A stretch of DNA of 64,000 nt from Ignavibacteria bacterium (GTDB lineage Bacteria > Bacteroidota > Ignavibacteria > Tepidaquicellales > Tepidaquicellaceae). The position numbers were made by a program, and so were the translations under genes. The notes beneath the pieces are model-generated. The model made no database searches. It saw only the letters and a list, made by a program, of their open reading frames with translations, and was not told the origin of the DNA. Positions 26,933 to 35,006 of the stretch are shown here, one piece after another. Numbering within the stretch: the stretch's first letter is position 1; the number at the start of each line of letters is the position of its first letter. The stretch spans positions 161,790 to 225,789 of the forward strand of contig JADJTX010000006.1 of NCBI GenBank assembly GCA_016710985.1, in the 5' to 3' direction.

Positions 26933-27905
26933 TAATCTCACAGTACTCTTCATAAGGTTTAAATCCAAACTCTTCATTGATCCTGTACATATATTTATTC
27001 CACGGATAAGTATCAGTCCTGATAAATTCGAAGTCAGGATGTTCCTCTAACATCTTAATATAAATTTTTGCTTTCAGATATTTTGCAAGATTTTGCCCGC
27101 GGTAATTTCTTCCGACTGTCGTAAGCCCTCCTGCCTGATCTATCATATGCTTATTGGGTTCTCTTACAAAAAGCGAACAGAAGGCAGCGATTTTCTCATT
27201 ATCAAAAAGCATGTACATATACATCTCATCATTCGGACCTTTATCCCATTTCAGCTTTTTCAACACGTCTTCCCTTGATCGTTTTACGAAAGTTTTTTTA
27301 TGAGGATTAAACTCATCCATATCCAACCTCGCTTCATTTAATATTTCAACATATCTGTCTAATATTTCTTCGGGAATAGTATCATACAGGACTAATTTAT
27401 ATTTAATTTTCTCAGACAAAGATTCTGTGATCTTGCGCAGTTCATTCAGATCAATTTCTTCCCGGGTCAGCTTTGTATATATTTTCCTGTCAATGATCTC
27501 ACCGCCTGCCTTTGTTAATGATTTAATAATTGCATCCCTCTTTGAGTTTGAATAGATCTCTGTTTTGCCTCTTTCCGAAAGAAATTTCTTTGCAATATCG
27601 AAAACTGTTTCCATTACTTTGTCGGGTATTTCATCATAGTCTGCATCAAAAACAAAACTAGCATCGCCTCCCAGCATTCTTGTTCCAAGCCAACCGGCTG
27701 CTTTCTCATTTTCCAGAAGCAGATGGAAGTTCAGGAAATCTTCCTTTGCGATTTCAATTTCATTAAAGTTTTCTCTCTTTAAATCCTGCCAATCTGACTT
27801 TTTATTTCTCTCTTCCGGATAATATTTGGTGTTCAGATCTTCATCCAGCTTAGCATATAATTTCCAATGCTCGTCGGTCAGATCTTTCGCCTGAATTGCT
27901 TTCAT
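26907..27905 (-). CDS. Two-domain GNAT-family acetyltransferase (paralogue A)
   Basis: A 332-residue protein with a degenerate N-terminal GNAT-like half and a C-terminal GNAT half. The C-terminal half has GLTTVGRNYRGQNLAKYLKA (motif A, acetyl-CoA) and TDTYPWNKYMYRINEEFGF (motif B, the Asn-rich loop seen in MshD-like double GNATs). It shares this architecture with the next two genes and is clearly related by duplication. The substrate is unknown. It may be an aminoglycoside, amino acid or thiol, and no motif decides. Confidence 0.75.
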   Translation of the reverse strand: MKAIQAKDLTDEHWKLYAKLDEDLNTKYYPEERNKKSDWQDLKRENFNEIEIAKEDFLNFHLLLENEKAAGWLGTRMLGGDASFVFDADYDEIPDKVMETVFDIAKKFLSERGKTEIYSNSKRDAIIKSLTKAGGEIIDRKIYTKLTREEIDLNELRKITESLSEKIKYKLVLYDTIPEEILDRYVEILNEARLDMDEFNPHKKTFVKRSREDVLKKLKWDKGPNDEMYMYMLFDNEKIAAFCSLFVREPNKHMIDQAGGLTTVGRNYRGQNLAKYLKAKIYIKMLEEHPDFEFIRTDTYPWNKYMYRINEEFGFKPYEEYCEIKLAMNNEQ

Positions 27906-27955
27906 ATATTAATTTTTTACCCAAGTTGACCGCTAAATAATTGAAGTCTTTTTTC

Positions 27956-28034
27956 GCCACGAATCTGCACTAATTTACTCAAATTTTTAAATTTTATTTT
28001 GGGTAATTCGGGTAAATTTGTGTTAATTCGTGGC
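27956..28034. repeat. Imperfect inverted repeat, GCCACGAAT phrase
   Basis: The left arm from GCCACGAATCTGCACTAATT (27956) pairs with the right arm ending TTGTGTTAATTCGTGGC (28034), over about 30 bases with roughly three-quarters complementarity. A single arm of the same phrase is near 52.60 kb (GCCACGAATTTCACGAA). Confidence 0.7.
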
Positions 28035-28071
28035 TATCTCTTGCTTTCAAAGATGAGGTGATCAAGTTGTG

Positions 28072-29094
28072 TTATTTTAAATAATTGTCTAGAAATTCTT
28101 TTGTGAATCTGAATGTGTATCCTTTCTGAGAAGGCTTAAATCCAAACTCTTCATTTATCCTGTACATATGTTTATTCCACGGAAATGTATCAGTCATTAT
28201 ATATTCAAAATCAGGATAATCTTCCTGAATTTTCAGATACATTTTTGCTTTTATATATTTTGACAGATTATTGCCTCGGTAATTTCTGCTGACTGCAGTA
28301 TAGCCAGCTCCAATATGATCTATCCAGTGTGTGTTGCTCTTTGAATCAGTGTCAATGAAGACAGAACAATGTGCAACGATATTTTCTTTGTCAAACATTA
28401 TATACATATAGTAAGGACAGCTATCGTTCTTAATATCCTCAACTCTTTCCAATAGATCCTTCATTGTATATTCTTTAATAGCCTTTCTCTTTGGATGATA
28501 AATATTTGAATCTATAATTACTTCATTCATATAGTTAACAAATCTGCCATATATCTCATTAGGGATTTCATGAAACAATTCCAGCACATAGTTTATTGCA
28601 TGGTTGCTCTTAACTATCTTCTCAAGTTTTGAAAAATCAACATCCTTTTTCAATAATCTTGAATTTAACATCTCATCATATACCTCAATACCTGCTTTTA
28701 AAACCGGCCCGTAAAGTCTCTCATGAAATGTGAAAAAATACGCTTCATCTTTATTTCTCTCTTCCATTAAATCATGTATTACTTCAAGTATGACTTTGAG
28801 ATCACTCCCGTTTATACTTTTGACTGAATAATTGAAAAGAAAATATAATTTTCCTCTTCTTTCAAAAGAATCGATATACGCCGCTGCTTTATTTCCATCA
28901 AAGAGATAATAAAAGTTTGAAAAAGAATCGTCCGAAAAATTAATACCGGATAAAGTATCATTCTTTAATACCTGCCAGTCTTTATCTTTACCCTCACATT
29001 GTTCAGGGTCTATCTCCTTTCTCAAAGCATCATCAGCTTTTGCAAAAGACATCCACTGCTCATCAGTCATGTCTTTTGCCTGAATTGTTATCAT
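28072..29094 (-). CDS. Two-domain GNAT-family acetyltransferase (paralogue B)
   Basis: A 340-residue paralogue of the genes on either side. The C-terminal half contains TAVSRNYRGNNLSKYIKAKM and TDTFPWNKHMYRINEEFGF. The N-terminal half is more diverged but opens with the shared QAKDMTDEQWMSFAK. It starts 6 bases after the stop of the gene at 29101, so the two are probably cotranscribed. Confidence 0.75.
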   Translation of the reverse strand: MITIQAKDMTDEQWMSFAKADDALRKEIDPEQCEGKDKDWQVLKNDTLSGINFSDDSFSNFYYLFDGNKAAAYIDSFERRGKLYFLFNYSVKSINGSDLKVILEVIHDLMEERNKDEAYFFTFHERLYGPVLKAGIEVYDEMLNSRLLKKDVDFSKLEKIVKSNHAINYVLELFHEIPNEIYGRFVNYMNEVIIDSNIYHPKRKAIKEYTMKDLLERVEDIKNDSCPYYMYIMFDKENIVAHCSVFIDTDSKSNTHWIDHIGAGYTAVSRNYRGNNLSKYIKAKMYLKIQEDYPDFEYIMTDTFPWNKHMYRINEEFGFKPSQKGYTFRFTKEFLDNYLK

Positions 29095-29100
29095 AAAGAT

Positions 29101-30159
29101 TTATTTTAAAAGTCCTTCTAAATCACTTTTAGTAAACCTGAAAATACATCCTTCATTATAAACTTTGAACCCAAGCTCTTCATTAATTTTATACATATAT
29201 TTGTTCCAGGGATAAGTATCCGTAATTGCGTGGCTGAAGTCAGGATGATCTTCTGCAATTTTCAAATACATCTTTGCTTTCAAATATTTGCCAAAGCCCT
29301 TTCCTCTGTATTTTTCGGCTACTCCGGTCAGTGCGCCGCAATGCTGGATAAAAAATTTCTCATCTTCTATTTCCAGATATACCTTGCAATGTGCAGCAAT
29401 ATTATCTTTGTCAAACAGAACATATAAATACATTGGATCCCCATCTTCTCTGTCGTTTCTGATTCTACTTAAGAAATCTTCCTTTGTATATTTTTCGAAT
29501 TCCTGTTTTACAGGATTGAAAAAGTCTTTTGCAGGCAATGCATCATTCATGAAGTCAACATAAACGTTTGAAATATCCTCAGGAACATCCCGGTATAATT
29601 TGAGATCAAAATCTTTAACATGTTCATTACATTCAACAATTCTTTTTAAATTTTCAAAGTCAATATCTTTTCTTAAAAGTTTTGAATTGAAAACATCATA
29701 GTCTATTTTAAATCCTGCATTTTCGAAAGATACCCTGTCACTTTTTCTGTTAGCCAGATACGATATGGATTCAATTTTAATCTTTTCAAGATATAGTTCA
29801 AGAATTTTATAAATTTCTTTCAGCAATGTATCAGGAGCTTCTGAATAAACTGAATCATAAATAAATTCACATCTATCTCCGCTTAACTTTTTGCAGGCAA
29901 TAAATGAAACAGGATTATCATCATCAAAAAAAATAAATTCACTCAAAGAGTTCTTTCCACCGTCTTTAATTACATTCAGCCTTCTTTCCTTAAATTCTTT
30001 TGGATCGGTATTATCTCTGAAATAATAATCTCTGTATTCATTCCAGTCATAATCCAGCACATATTCCTTTTCTGCATATTTCTTTCTTATCTCAGTGATA
30101 ACCTCCATGTATAACAAAAACTGATTGTCATTTAAATTATTTAATTCTATCGCCTTCAT
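29101..30159 (-). CDS. Two-domain GNAT-family acetyltransferase (paralogue C)
   Basis: A 352-residue member of the same trio. It has GVAEKYRGKGFGKYLKAKMY, the best-kept acetyl-CoA motif of the three, and TDTYPWNKYMYKINEELGF. It is probably the first gene of a two- or three-gene transcript. Divergence among the three copies is high outside the C-terminal motifs, which suggests different substrates or partly lost function. Confidence 0.77.
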   Translation of the reverse strand: MKAIELNNLNDNQFLLYMEVITEIRKKYAEKEYVLDYDWNEYRDYYFRDNTDPKEFKERRLNVIKDGGKNSLSEFIFFDDDNPVSFIACKKLSGDRCEFIYDSVYSEAPDTLLKEIYKILELYLEKIKIESISYLANRKSDRVSFENAGFKIDYDVFNSKLLRKDIDFENLKRIVECNEHVKDFDLKLYRDVPEDISNVYVDFMNDALPAKDFFNPVKQEFEKYTKEDFLSRIRNDREDGDPMYLYVLFDKDNIAAHCKVYLEIEDEKFFIQHCGALTGVAEKYRGKGFGKYLKAKMYLKIAEDHPDFSHAITDTYPWNKYMYKINEELGFKVYNEGCIFRFTKSDLEGLLK

Positions 30160-30179
30160 ATTATTTTCCTTTTTAAAAT

Positions 30180-30262
30180 ATTATTTACAAACTCAACGAA
30201 CTCTATGAACTCAATAAACTCAATGAACTCCACCCACTCTACCCACTCCACCCACTCTATAC
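30180..30262. repeat. Nonamer array (CTCAA..., then CCCACTCTA)
   Basis: Units such as AACTCAATG change to CCACCCACTCTACCCACT over 80 bases. The array ends at the stop codon of the broken ABC transporter gene. Confidence 0.75.
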
Positions 30263-31830
30263 ACTCGAAACAAACATCTCCTTCTCTCTCTGCTCTCTCA
30301 GCTGTCTTGTGTATAAATTAAAATAGTATCCTTTCTTTACCATCAGATCATGATGACTTCCGTCTTCAATTATCTTACCTTTTTTTATTACAAGTATCCT
30401 GTCACAGTTTTTTATGGTCGAAAGCCTGTGAGCGATGATGATTGAAGTTCTGCCTTTTATCATCTCGTGAATACCGCTTTGAATTTTTGCTTCAGTCAGA
30501 GTGTCAACTGATGATGTCGCCTCATCCATAATGAATATTCTCGGATTGGCAAGCACTGCTCTTGCAAAAGAAATGAGCTGTTTCTCACCAAGCGATAATT
30601 TTTCTCCGCCTTCACCGACTTCTTCATCAAGCCGCTCAATGAACTCGTCACCTCCTATCAGCATTAATGAATTTATAATTTCTTCTTCACTAGCATCATC
30701 TCTGCCATATCTTATGTTTTCCCTTATGCTTCCTGAGAAAAGATGGGGTGTCTGCAAAACCACACCCAGCTTGTTTCCTAAGCTTTAGTATCAAGTAAAG
30801 AAAATATTCTCGCACCTGCGGATATGCTGCTTTGCACCTGTGAGTAAAACTTCGATATGTCAAGTATCGGCTCATATATTAGTGTCGCATATCCGAAAAA
30901 TGCAGCAAGCAGACCAACTGTGATCTCCGGCGGAAATGTAATAGCCATCTTTCCCCCGAAATAAATTATCATCGCAGCAGCAATCGACCCTCCGAAAATT
31001 ACAAGCGGTGTATAGAGCGCAGTAAAGTATGCTGACTTATATGAAGATACTCTCATCTTTTCACTTAATGATTCAAACTGGCTGCTCGCTCTGCCTTCCT
31101 GCACCATGCTTTTGTTTACTTCGACTCCGCTTATGTGTTCATTAAAACTCGCAGTGATCTCACTGTTATATCTTCGGGACTCTCTTGAATATCTGAGTAT
31201 GAGCTTTCTTATTTTAAATGAAACTAATGTTAAAACCGGAATTGTCAGTGTTACAATTAATGCAAGCTTCCAGTTGTATATGAACATTGCTATCAGACAA
31301 AACACGATCATACCGACTCCCCAGATACATTCAATGAATCCCCAGGAGATTAGTTCAGTTACCTTTATTGTGTCCGAGGTTATTCTTGACATCAGCCATC
31401 CGACCGCGGACTTATCATAAAATGAAAATGAAAGTTCCTGAAGTTTTTTAAACAGATCCTGTCTGATGTCATACATTACATATTCCTGAATTTTCCCGGC
31501 AAAGTTTATGAACATAAAAACTGATGAAGCCAGTATTAATCCCAATCCGGCTATTATCAGACTGTATTTCAGCAATGGCATAAAATCAACTTCCGGCTTT
31601 TGTCCGCTTTCATAAACCGGTTTGTATTGTTCTACCAATGGCATAACAGCATTGTCAAGAAGGTTCAGCCATACCAGAGGTGTTACAGCTTCGACTGCCG
31701 CAACCATCAGAACAAACAGAATGAATCCTTTCATCCATTTTTTGTATTTCATGCTGTATGAAAAAAGTCTTTTCATGAAAGGAAAAACTGATCCTTCGTT
31801 CTTAAATTGTCTGTCTCTTAATTTACTCAT
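30257..31830 (-). pseudogene. Heterodimeric-type ABC exporter subunit, nucleotide-binding domain partly deleted
   Basis: The segment 30778-31830 encodes a complete type IV ABC exporter membrane domain (350 residues, six helices, ending ARIFSLLDTKA). The next 507 bases (30257-30763, another frame) resume at the Q-loop, GVVLQTPHLFSG, and carry LSLGEKQLISFARAVL, IFIMDEATSSVD and the H-loop IIAHRL. About 100 residues that should hold Walker A are missing, and the frame changes at the join near 30764-30785. Walker B keeps the catalytic Glu, while the signature is the nonstandard LSLGE. It looks like the partner of the intact subunit at 32844, with a GNAT gene between them. Deletion in the genome or an assembly collapse would both explain it. 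Confidence 0.82.
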
Positions 31831-31839
31831 GATACTTTT

Positions 31840-32793
31840 TTAATATTTTAACTTAATTAAAAAACTTGTTTCCATTGCTGATCTTCCGCAGCTTTTTGCT
31901 GTTTGTAATGATAATTCATTTTGGGAATGTATTATCCCGCAAATGATTTTAATTTCATCTGTTGGCAATGATTCAATGACTTTTCTTTGAAATACAGAAG
32001 CATAACCTTTTCCTCTGAACTTTTTGAATAAAATCTCTTCTCTTACAAAAAAACTTTTGAAATACAATGACTTGTTCTTAACAATTGCGAATACTCCGGC
32101 AAATTCACCGTCTATTATTGCTTTAAACAATTTCCCATCCTTCAATATATTTTCCATGGTTTCAAATGTTTCTTTTTCTATCATATTCCTCATCGCTTCA
32201 TTACTTTCAAAAAACGAATCATATTCATCAGAGTATTCTGCATAAAAGTCCATAGAATTTAGCTGTTCAATTTTAACCTTTTCATAATTTTCACTTTTTG
32301 GTAAATGCTTTACTGCATTTATGCTCCCTGCTATAGTAATATTCTCAACAATTGAGTCAAAAATTTTTTCACTTACTTCTCCCTTGTCATATTCATAATA
32401 TCGTATCCATCCGGGTTTGAACATTTTATACCTGTCAACTAATTTGCCAAATTCTTTAGTGTCTATGTCCGTCATTTTAAAATTTTTAAAAATTAATTCA
32501 ATCAACGGAACATCACTCACGGCATCTTTCCTTAACGCAATTACTGTAACCACAAATTTACCATTTCCTAATTCAACGATCTGTGTATTGAAATCCTCTT
32601 CCGCAGCTTCGGGGAAATTATTATTCTGTACAAAGACCTGATCACTTTTTCCTTCAAAGTTATTTTTAAAAAAATTTTCCAATGATCCTGATACATTCTC
32701 CTCTGTTTCATCTTTCGAAAACCATTCCAGCAGAACTGGTGGTATATTTTTCATCTCATACCCGATTATTTTATCTTTATATCTGCTGTACAT
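31840..32793 (-). CDS. GNAT-like acetyltransferase, large
   Basis: A 317-residue protein. The C-terminal third carries an acetyl-CoA motif (KKFRGKGYASVFQRKVIESL), and GEFAGVFAIVKNKSLYF and the end IICGIIHSQNELSLQTAKSCG fit a GNAT fold. The N-terminal two-thirds are acidic with no motif I know. It sits 10 bases downstream of no more than a terminator-free gap and is flanked by the two halves of an ABC exporter, as often seen for modification-plus-export cassettes. Confidence 0.65.
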   Translation of the reverse strand: MYSRYKDKIIGYEMKNIPPVLLEWFSKDETEENVSGSLENFFKNNFEGKSDQVFVQNNNFPEAAEEDFNTQIVELGNGKFVVTVIALRKDAVSDVPLIELIFKNFKMTDIDTKEFGKLVDRYKMFKPGWIRYYEYDKGEVSEKIFDSIVENITIAGSINAVKHLPKSENYEKVKIEQLNSMDFYAEYSDEYDSFFESNEAMRNMIEKETFETMENILKDGKLFKAIIDGEFAGVFAIVKNKSLYFKSFFVREEILFKKFRGKGYASVFQRKVIESLPTDEIKIICGIIHSQNELSLQTAKSCGRSAMETSFLIKLKY

Positions 32794-32805
32794 TTTTTAA
32801 TTTCA

Positions 32806-32857
32806 ATTTTAACTATTAACTATTAACTATTAACTATTAACTATTAACTATTAACTG
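32806..32857. repeat. Heptamer array (AACTATT)n
   Basis: Six to seven copies of TTAACTA lie between two genes and supply the last residues (VNS) and stop codon of the ABC exporter gene at 32844. Confidence 0.85.
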
Positions 32858-34691
32858 TCTCCGCTCTTATCTCATCTTCAACAGAAACCTGTATGTCATA
32901 GATCTTTTTATAAAATCCATTATGCATCAGCAATTCTTCGTGTGTTCCTTCTTCTATAATGTTTCCCTTATCCAGTACAATGATTCTGTCACAATCCTGT
33001 ATCGATGTAAGCCTGTGTGCAATAATGAAAGTCGTTTTTCCTTTAATGATCTTTCTCAGTGCTTTTTGTATTTCAAATTCGGTTTCGGAATCAACAGCCG
33101 AAGTCGAATCATCAAAGATCAGAATGTCCGGATCTTTTAAAAGTGTTCTTGCAATTGTTACCCTTTGTTTCTGACCTCCGGATAATGTCACTCCTTTTTC
33201 ACCCAGAATAGTCTCATAGGAATCAGGAAACACTTCTTCAATTATGTCATGAATCTTTGCCGCGCGGGACGCTTCAATGACTTCATCTATATGCGAATCG
33301 GGATTTGCATAAGCTATGTTATCTTTAATTGTAGTTGAGAACAAAAACGGTTTCTGTAACACCACTCCGAATCTGCTTCTTAAATATTCCTTTGAATAGC
33401 TTTGTATTTTCTTTCCGTCTATCAGTATGTCACCTGAATCTGATTCAAAAAATCTCATCAGCAGGGAAATGATCGTCGTCTTTCCCGCGCCTGTCGGACC
33501 GAGTAATGCGATCTTTTCTCCGGCTTTCACTTTAAAGCTGATATTATTCAGAACCCTGTGCTTTTCACTTTCTTCATATTTAAAAGAAACATCCTTGAAT
33601 TCTATGTTACCGTCTAATTTATTCCCTTCAAATTTTTTCCCTGAATAATCTTCCTGCTCCGTATCAAGTATTGAAAATAATCTCTTCATTGCTATCGTTG
33701 CCATTCCCATTTCGCTTACGATCTGACCGATTCTTCTCATTGGCCATGTTACAAACATTGAGTAGGAATAAAATGCTGTGTATTCCCCGATCGAAAGCTG
33801 ATTATGAAGAGTGAGATAACCTCCGAAAAAAATGGACAGCGCAATCTGAGTATGCACCAGAACATCGGATGTTGGCCAGTATATCCGGTTAAGCTTTACT
33901 AATTTTAATCCCCACTTCTTCTTCTCTTCATTCTGTTTCGTGAATTTGTCGATCTCAAAATTCTCTTTTGCAAAGGCTTTTACAACCCTTATCCCTGACA
34001 GATTTTCCTGAACTATGATTGACAGCTTATCCTGCTCCTTTTCATGCTCATTCCAGATTACGCTCTCCTTTTTGAAATAATATATCGAGCCTAATAATAT
34101 TACAGGCACAAAAACAATCGACACAAAAGCGTATGTAAGATCAATTGAAGCCATCATTATGAATGCACCTACAAACAGAGCTGATAATCTTACCACTTCT
34201 ACAACCTGCATGGAAGCAAACTTCCTGATTGTTTCAACATCACCTGTGCATCTCTGTATCAATTCACCTGTGGGTGTCTTTGAATGATATGCAATTGGTA
34301 ATGCCTGAATATGTGAAAATAATCTGTCACGCAAATTCTTTGTCGCCTTTTCAGTTGATGAAGCGGTGATGGCATTTGCCGAGAAAGAAAACATTCCGCG
34401 CAATAATGAGATAACAAGCAAAATGATCCCGAGAGAGATCAGTATCAGCTGAAGATTATCCATCTTGAGTTCAGGAAGTATTGAATAAAAAAATCTTGTG
34501 ATGAAATCCTCAGGTATGAAAGTAATTTTCCCGTCACTTTGAAAATATACGATTACTTTATCTACCGCAATCTGAAGAACCTTCGGCTCGAGCATTCTGA
34601 CAAAAGTCAAAATTATCAGCAATACAGCGGATAAGATGTAGAACGATTTCCATTTTCCTAAGATCTGAAATAATTTTTTTAGATAATCCAT
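32844..34691 (-). CDS. ABC exporter subunit with degenerate catalytic site
   Basis: A 615-residue type IV ABC exporter half-transporter with six membrane helices and a full ATPase domain. It has Walker A LLGPTGAGKTTIISLL, Q-loop VVLQKPFLFS, signature TLSGGQKQRV, Walker B DILIFDDSTSAVD and H-loop IIAHRL. The residue after Walker B is Asp in place of the catalytic Glu, the mark of the degenerate site in heterodimers such as TM287/288 and BmrCD. The canonical LSGGQ here would serve the consensus site of the partner, which is the broken subunit at 30257. It likely exported a drug or lipid-like compound when paired. Confidence 0.88.
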   Translation of the reverse strand: MDYLKKLFQILGKWKSFYILSAVLLIILTFVRMLEPKVLQIAVDKVIVYFQSDGKITFIPEDFITRFFYSILPELKMDNLQLILISLGIILLVISLLRGMFSFSANAITASSTEKATKNLRDRLFSHIQALPIAYHSKTPTGELIQRCTGDVETIRKFASMQVVEVVRLSALFVGAFIMMASIDLTYAFVSIVFVPVILLGSIYYFKKESVIWNEHEKEQDKLSIIVQENLSGIRVVKAFAKENFEIDKFTKQNEEKKKWGLKLVKLNRIYWPTSDVLVHTQIALSIFFGGYLTLHNQLSIGEYTAFYSYSMFVTWPMRRIGQIVSEMGMATIAMKRLFSILDTEQEDYSGKKFEGNKLDGNIEFKDVSFKYEESEKHRVLNNISFKVKAGEKIALLGPTGAGKTTIISLLMRFFESDSGDILIDGKKIQSYSKEYLRSRFGVVLQKPFLFSTTIKDNIAYANPDSHIDEVIEASRAAKIHDIIEEVFPDSYETILGEKGVTLSGGQKQRVTIARTLLKDPDILIFDDSTSAVDSETEFEIQKALRKIIKGKTTFIIAHRLTSIQDCDRIIVLDKGNIIEEGTHEELLMHNGFYKKIYDIQVSVEDEIRAETVNS

Positions 34692-34725
34692 ATTTATTGA
34701 TAATATTCTTTAATATAAAAAAAAA

Positions 34726-34750
34726 CCGCGGATACTTTTGGTGTCCGCGG
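34726..34750 (-). terminator. Strong rho-independent terminator (minus strand)
   Basis: The arms 34741-34750 and 34726-34735 (CCGCGGACAC against CCGCGGATAC) form a 10-base stem with one G-U pair and a 5-base loop. On the minus strand a run of nine U follows immediately. It ends the small transcription unit starting near 34940, only 35 bases before the ABC exporter start codon. Confidence 0.85.
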
Positions 34751-34779
34751 TCTTTGAAACTCTTTTTATGGAAGGTATA

Positions 34780-34884
34780 CTACTCTTTCAACCTCCTGTT
34801 AAACCACGGATTCTTATTTTTATCAACTTCAGTGAATGAAGGGATATAGGCGATGCCCATTATATGTAAGTGAACTGTTATCAT
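34780..34884 (-). CDS. Candidate 34-residue small protein
   Basis: An ATG-started frame of 34 codons, with a second possible ATG at codon 9. It reads MITVHLHIMGIAYIPSFTEV followed by a charged, Asn- and Arg-rich part with NPWFNRRL and a terminal KE. It lies between a good Bacteroidetes-type promoter (34946-34976) and a strong terminator (34726-34750), so this DNA is very probably transcribed on its own. An AAAGGTGATG stretch is 15-20 bases before the ATG, too far for a normal Shine-Dalgarno site. I do not recognise the sequence. The transcript may instead be a small RNA. Confidence 0.45.
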   Translation of the reverse strand: MITVHLHIMGIAYIPSFTEVDKNKNPWFNRRLKE

Positions 34885-34945
34885 ATTTTTATTTAAAACA
34901 TCACCTTTCTGAATTGATTAACTAAATCCGTGAGTTAAAGCCTTA

Positions 34946-34976
34946 CAAAATTACGAATGTTAATTTTAAAATGCAA
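34946..34976 (-). promoter_or_regulatory. Bacteroidetes-type promoter of the small transcription unit
   Basis: The minus strand has TTG (34974-34976), 20 bases, then TAATTTTG (34946-34953), a full match to TTG-N20-TAnnTTTG. Predicted transcription starts near 34940. Confidence 0.6.
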
Positions 34977-35006
34977 GCTTCCGGAAAAATTATTTATAAT
35001 TAGTAA

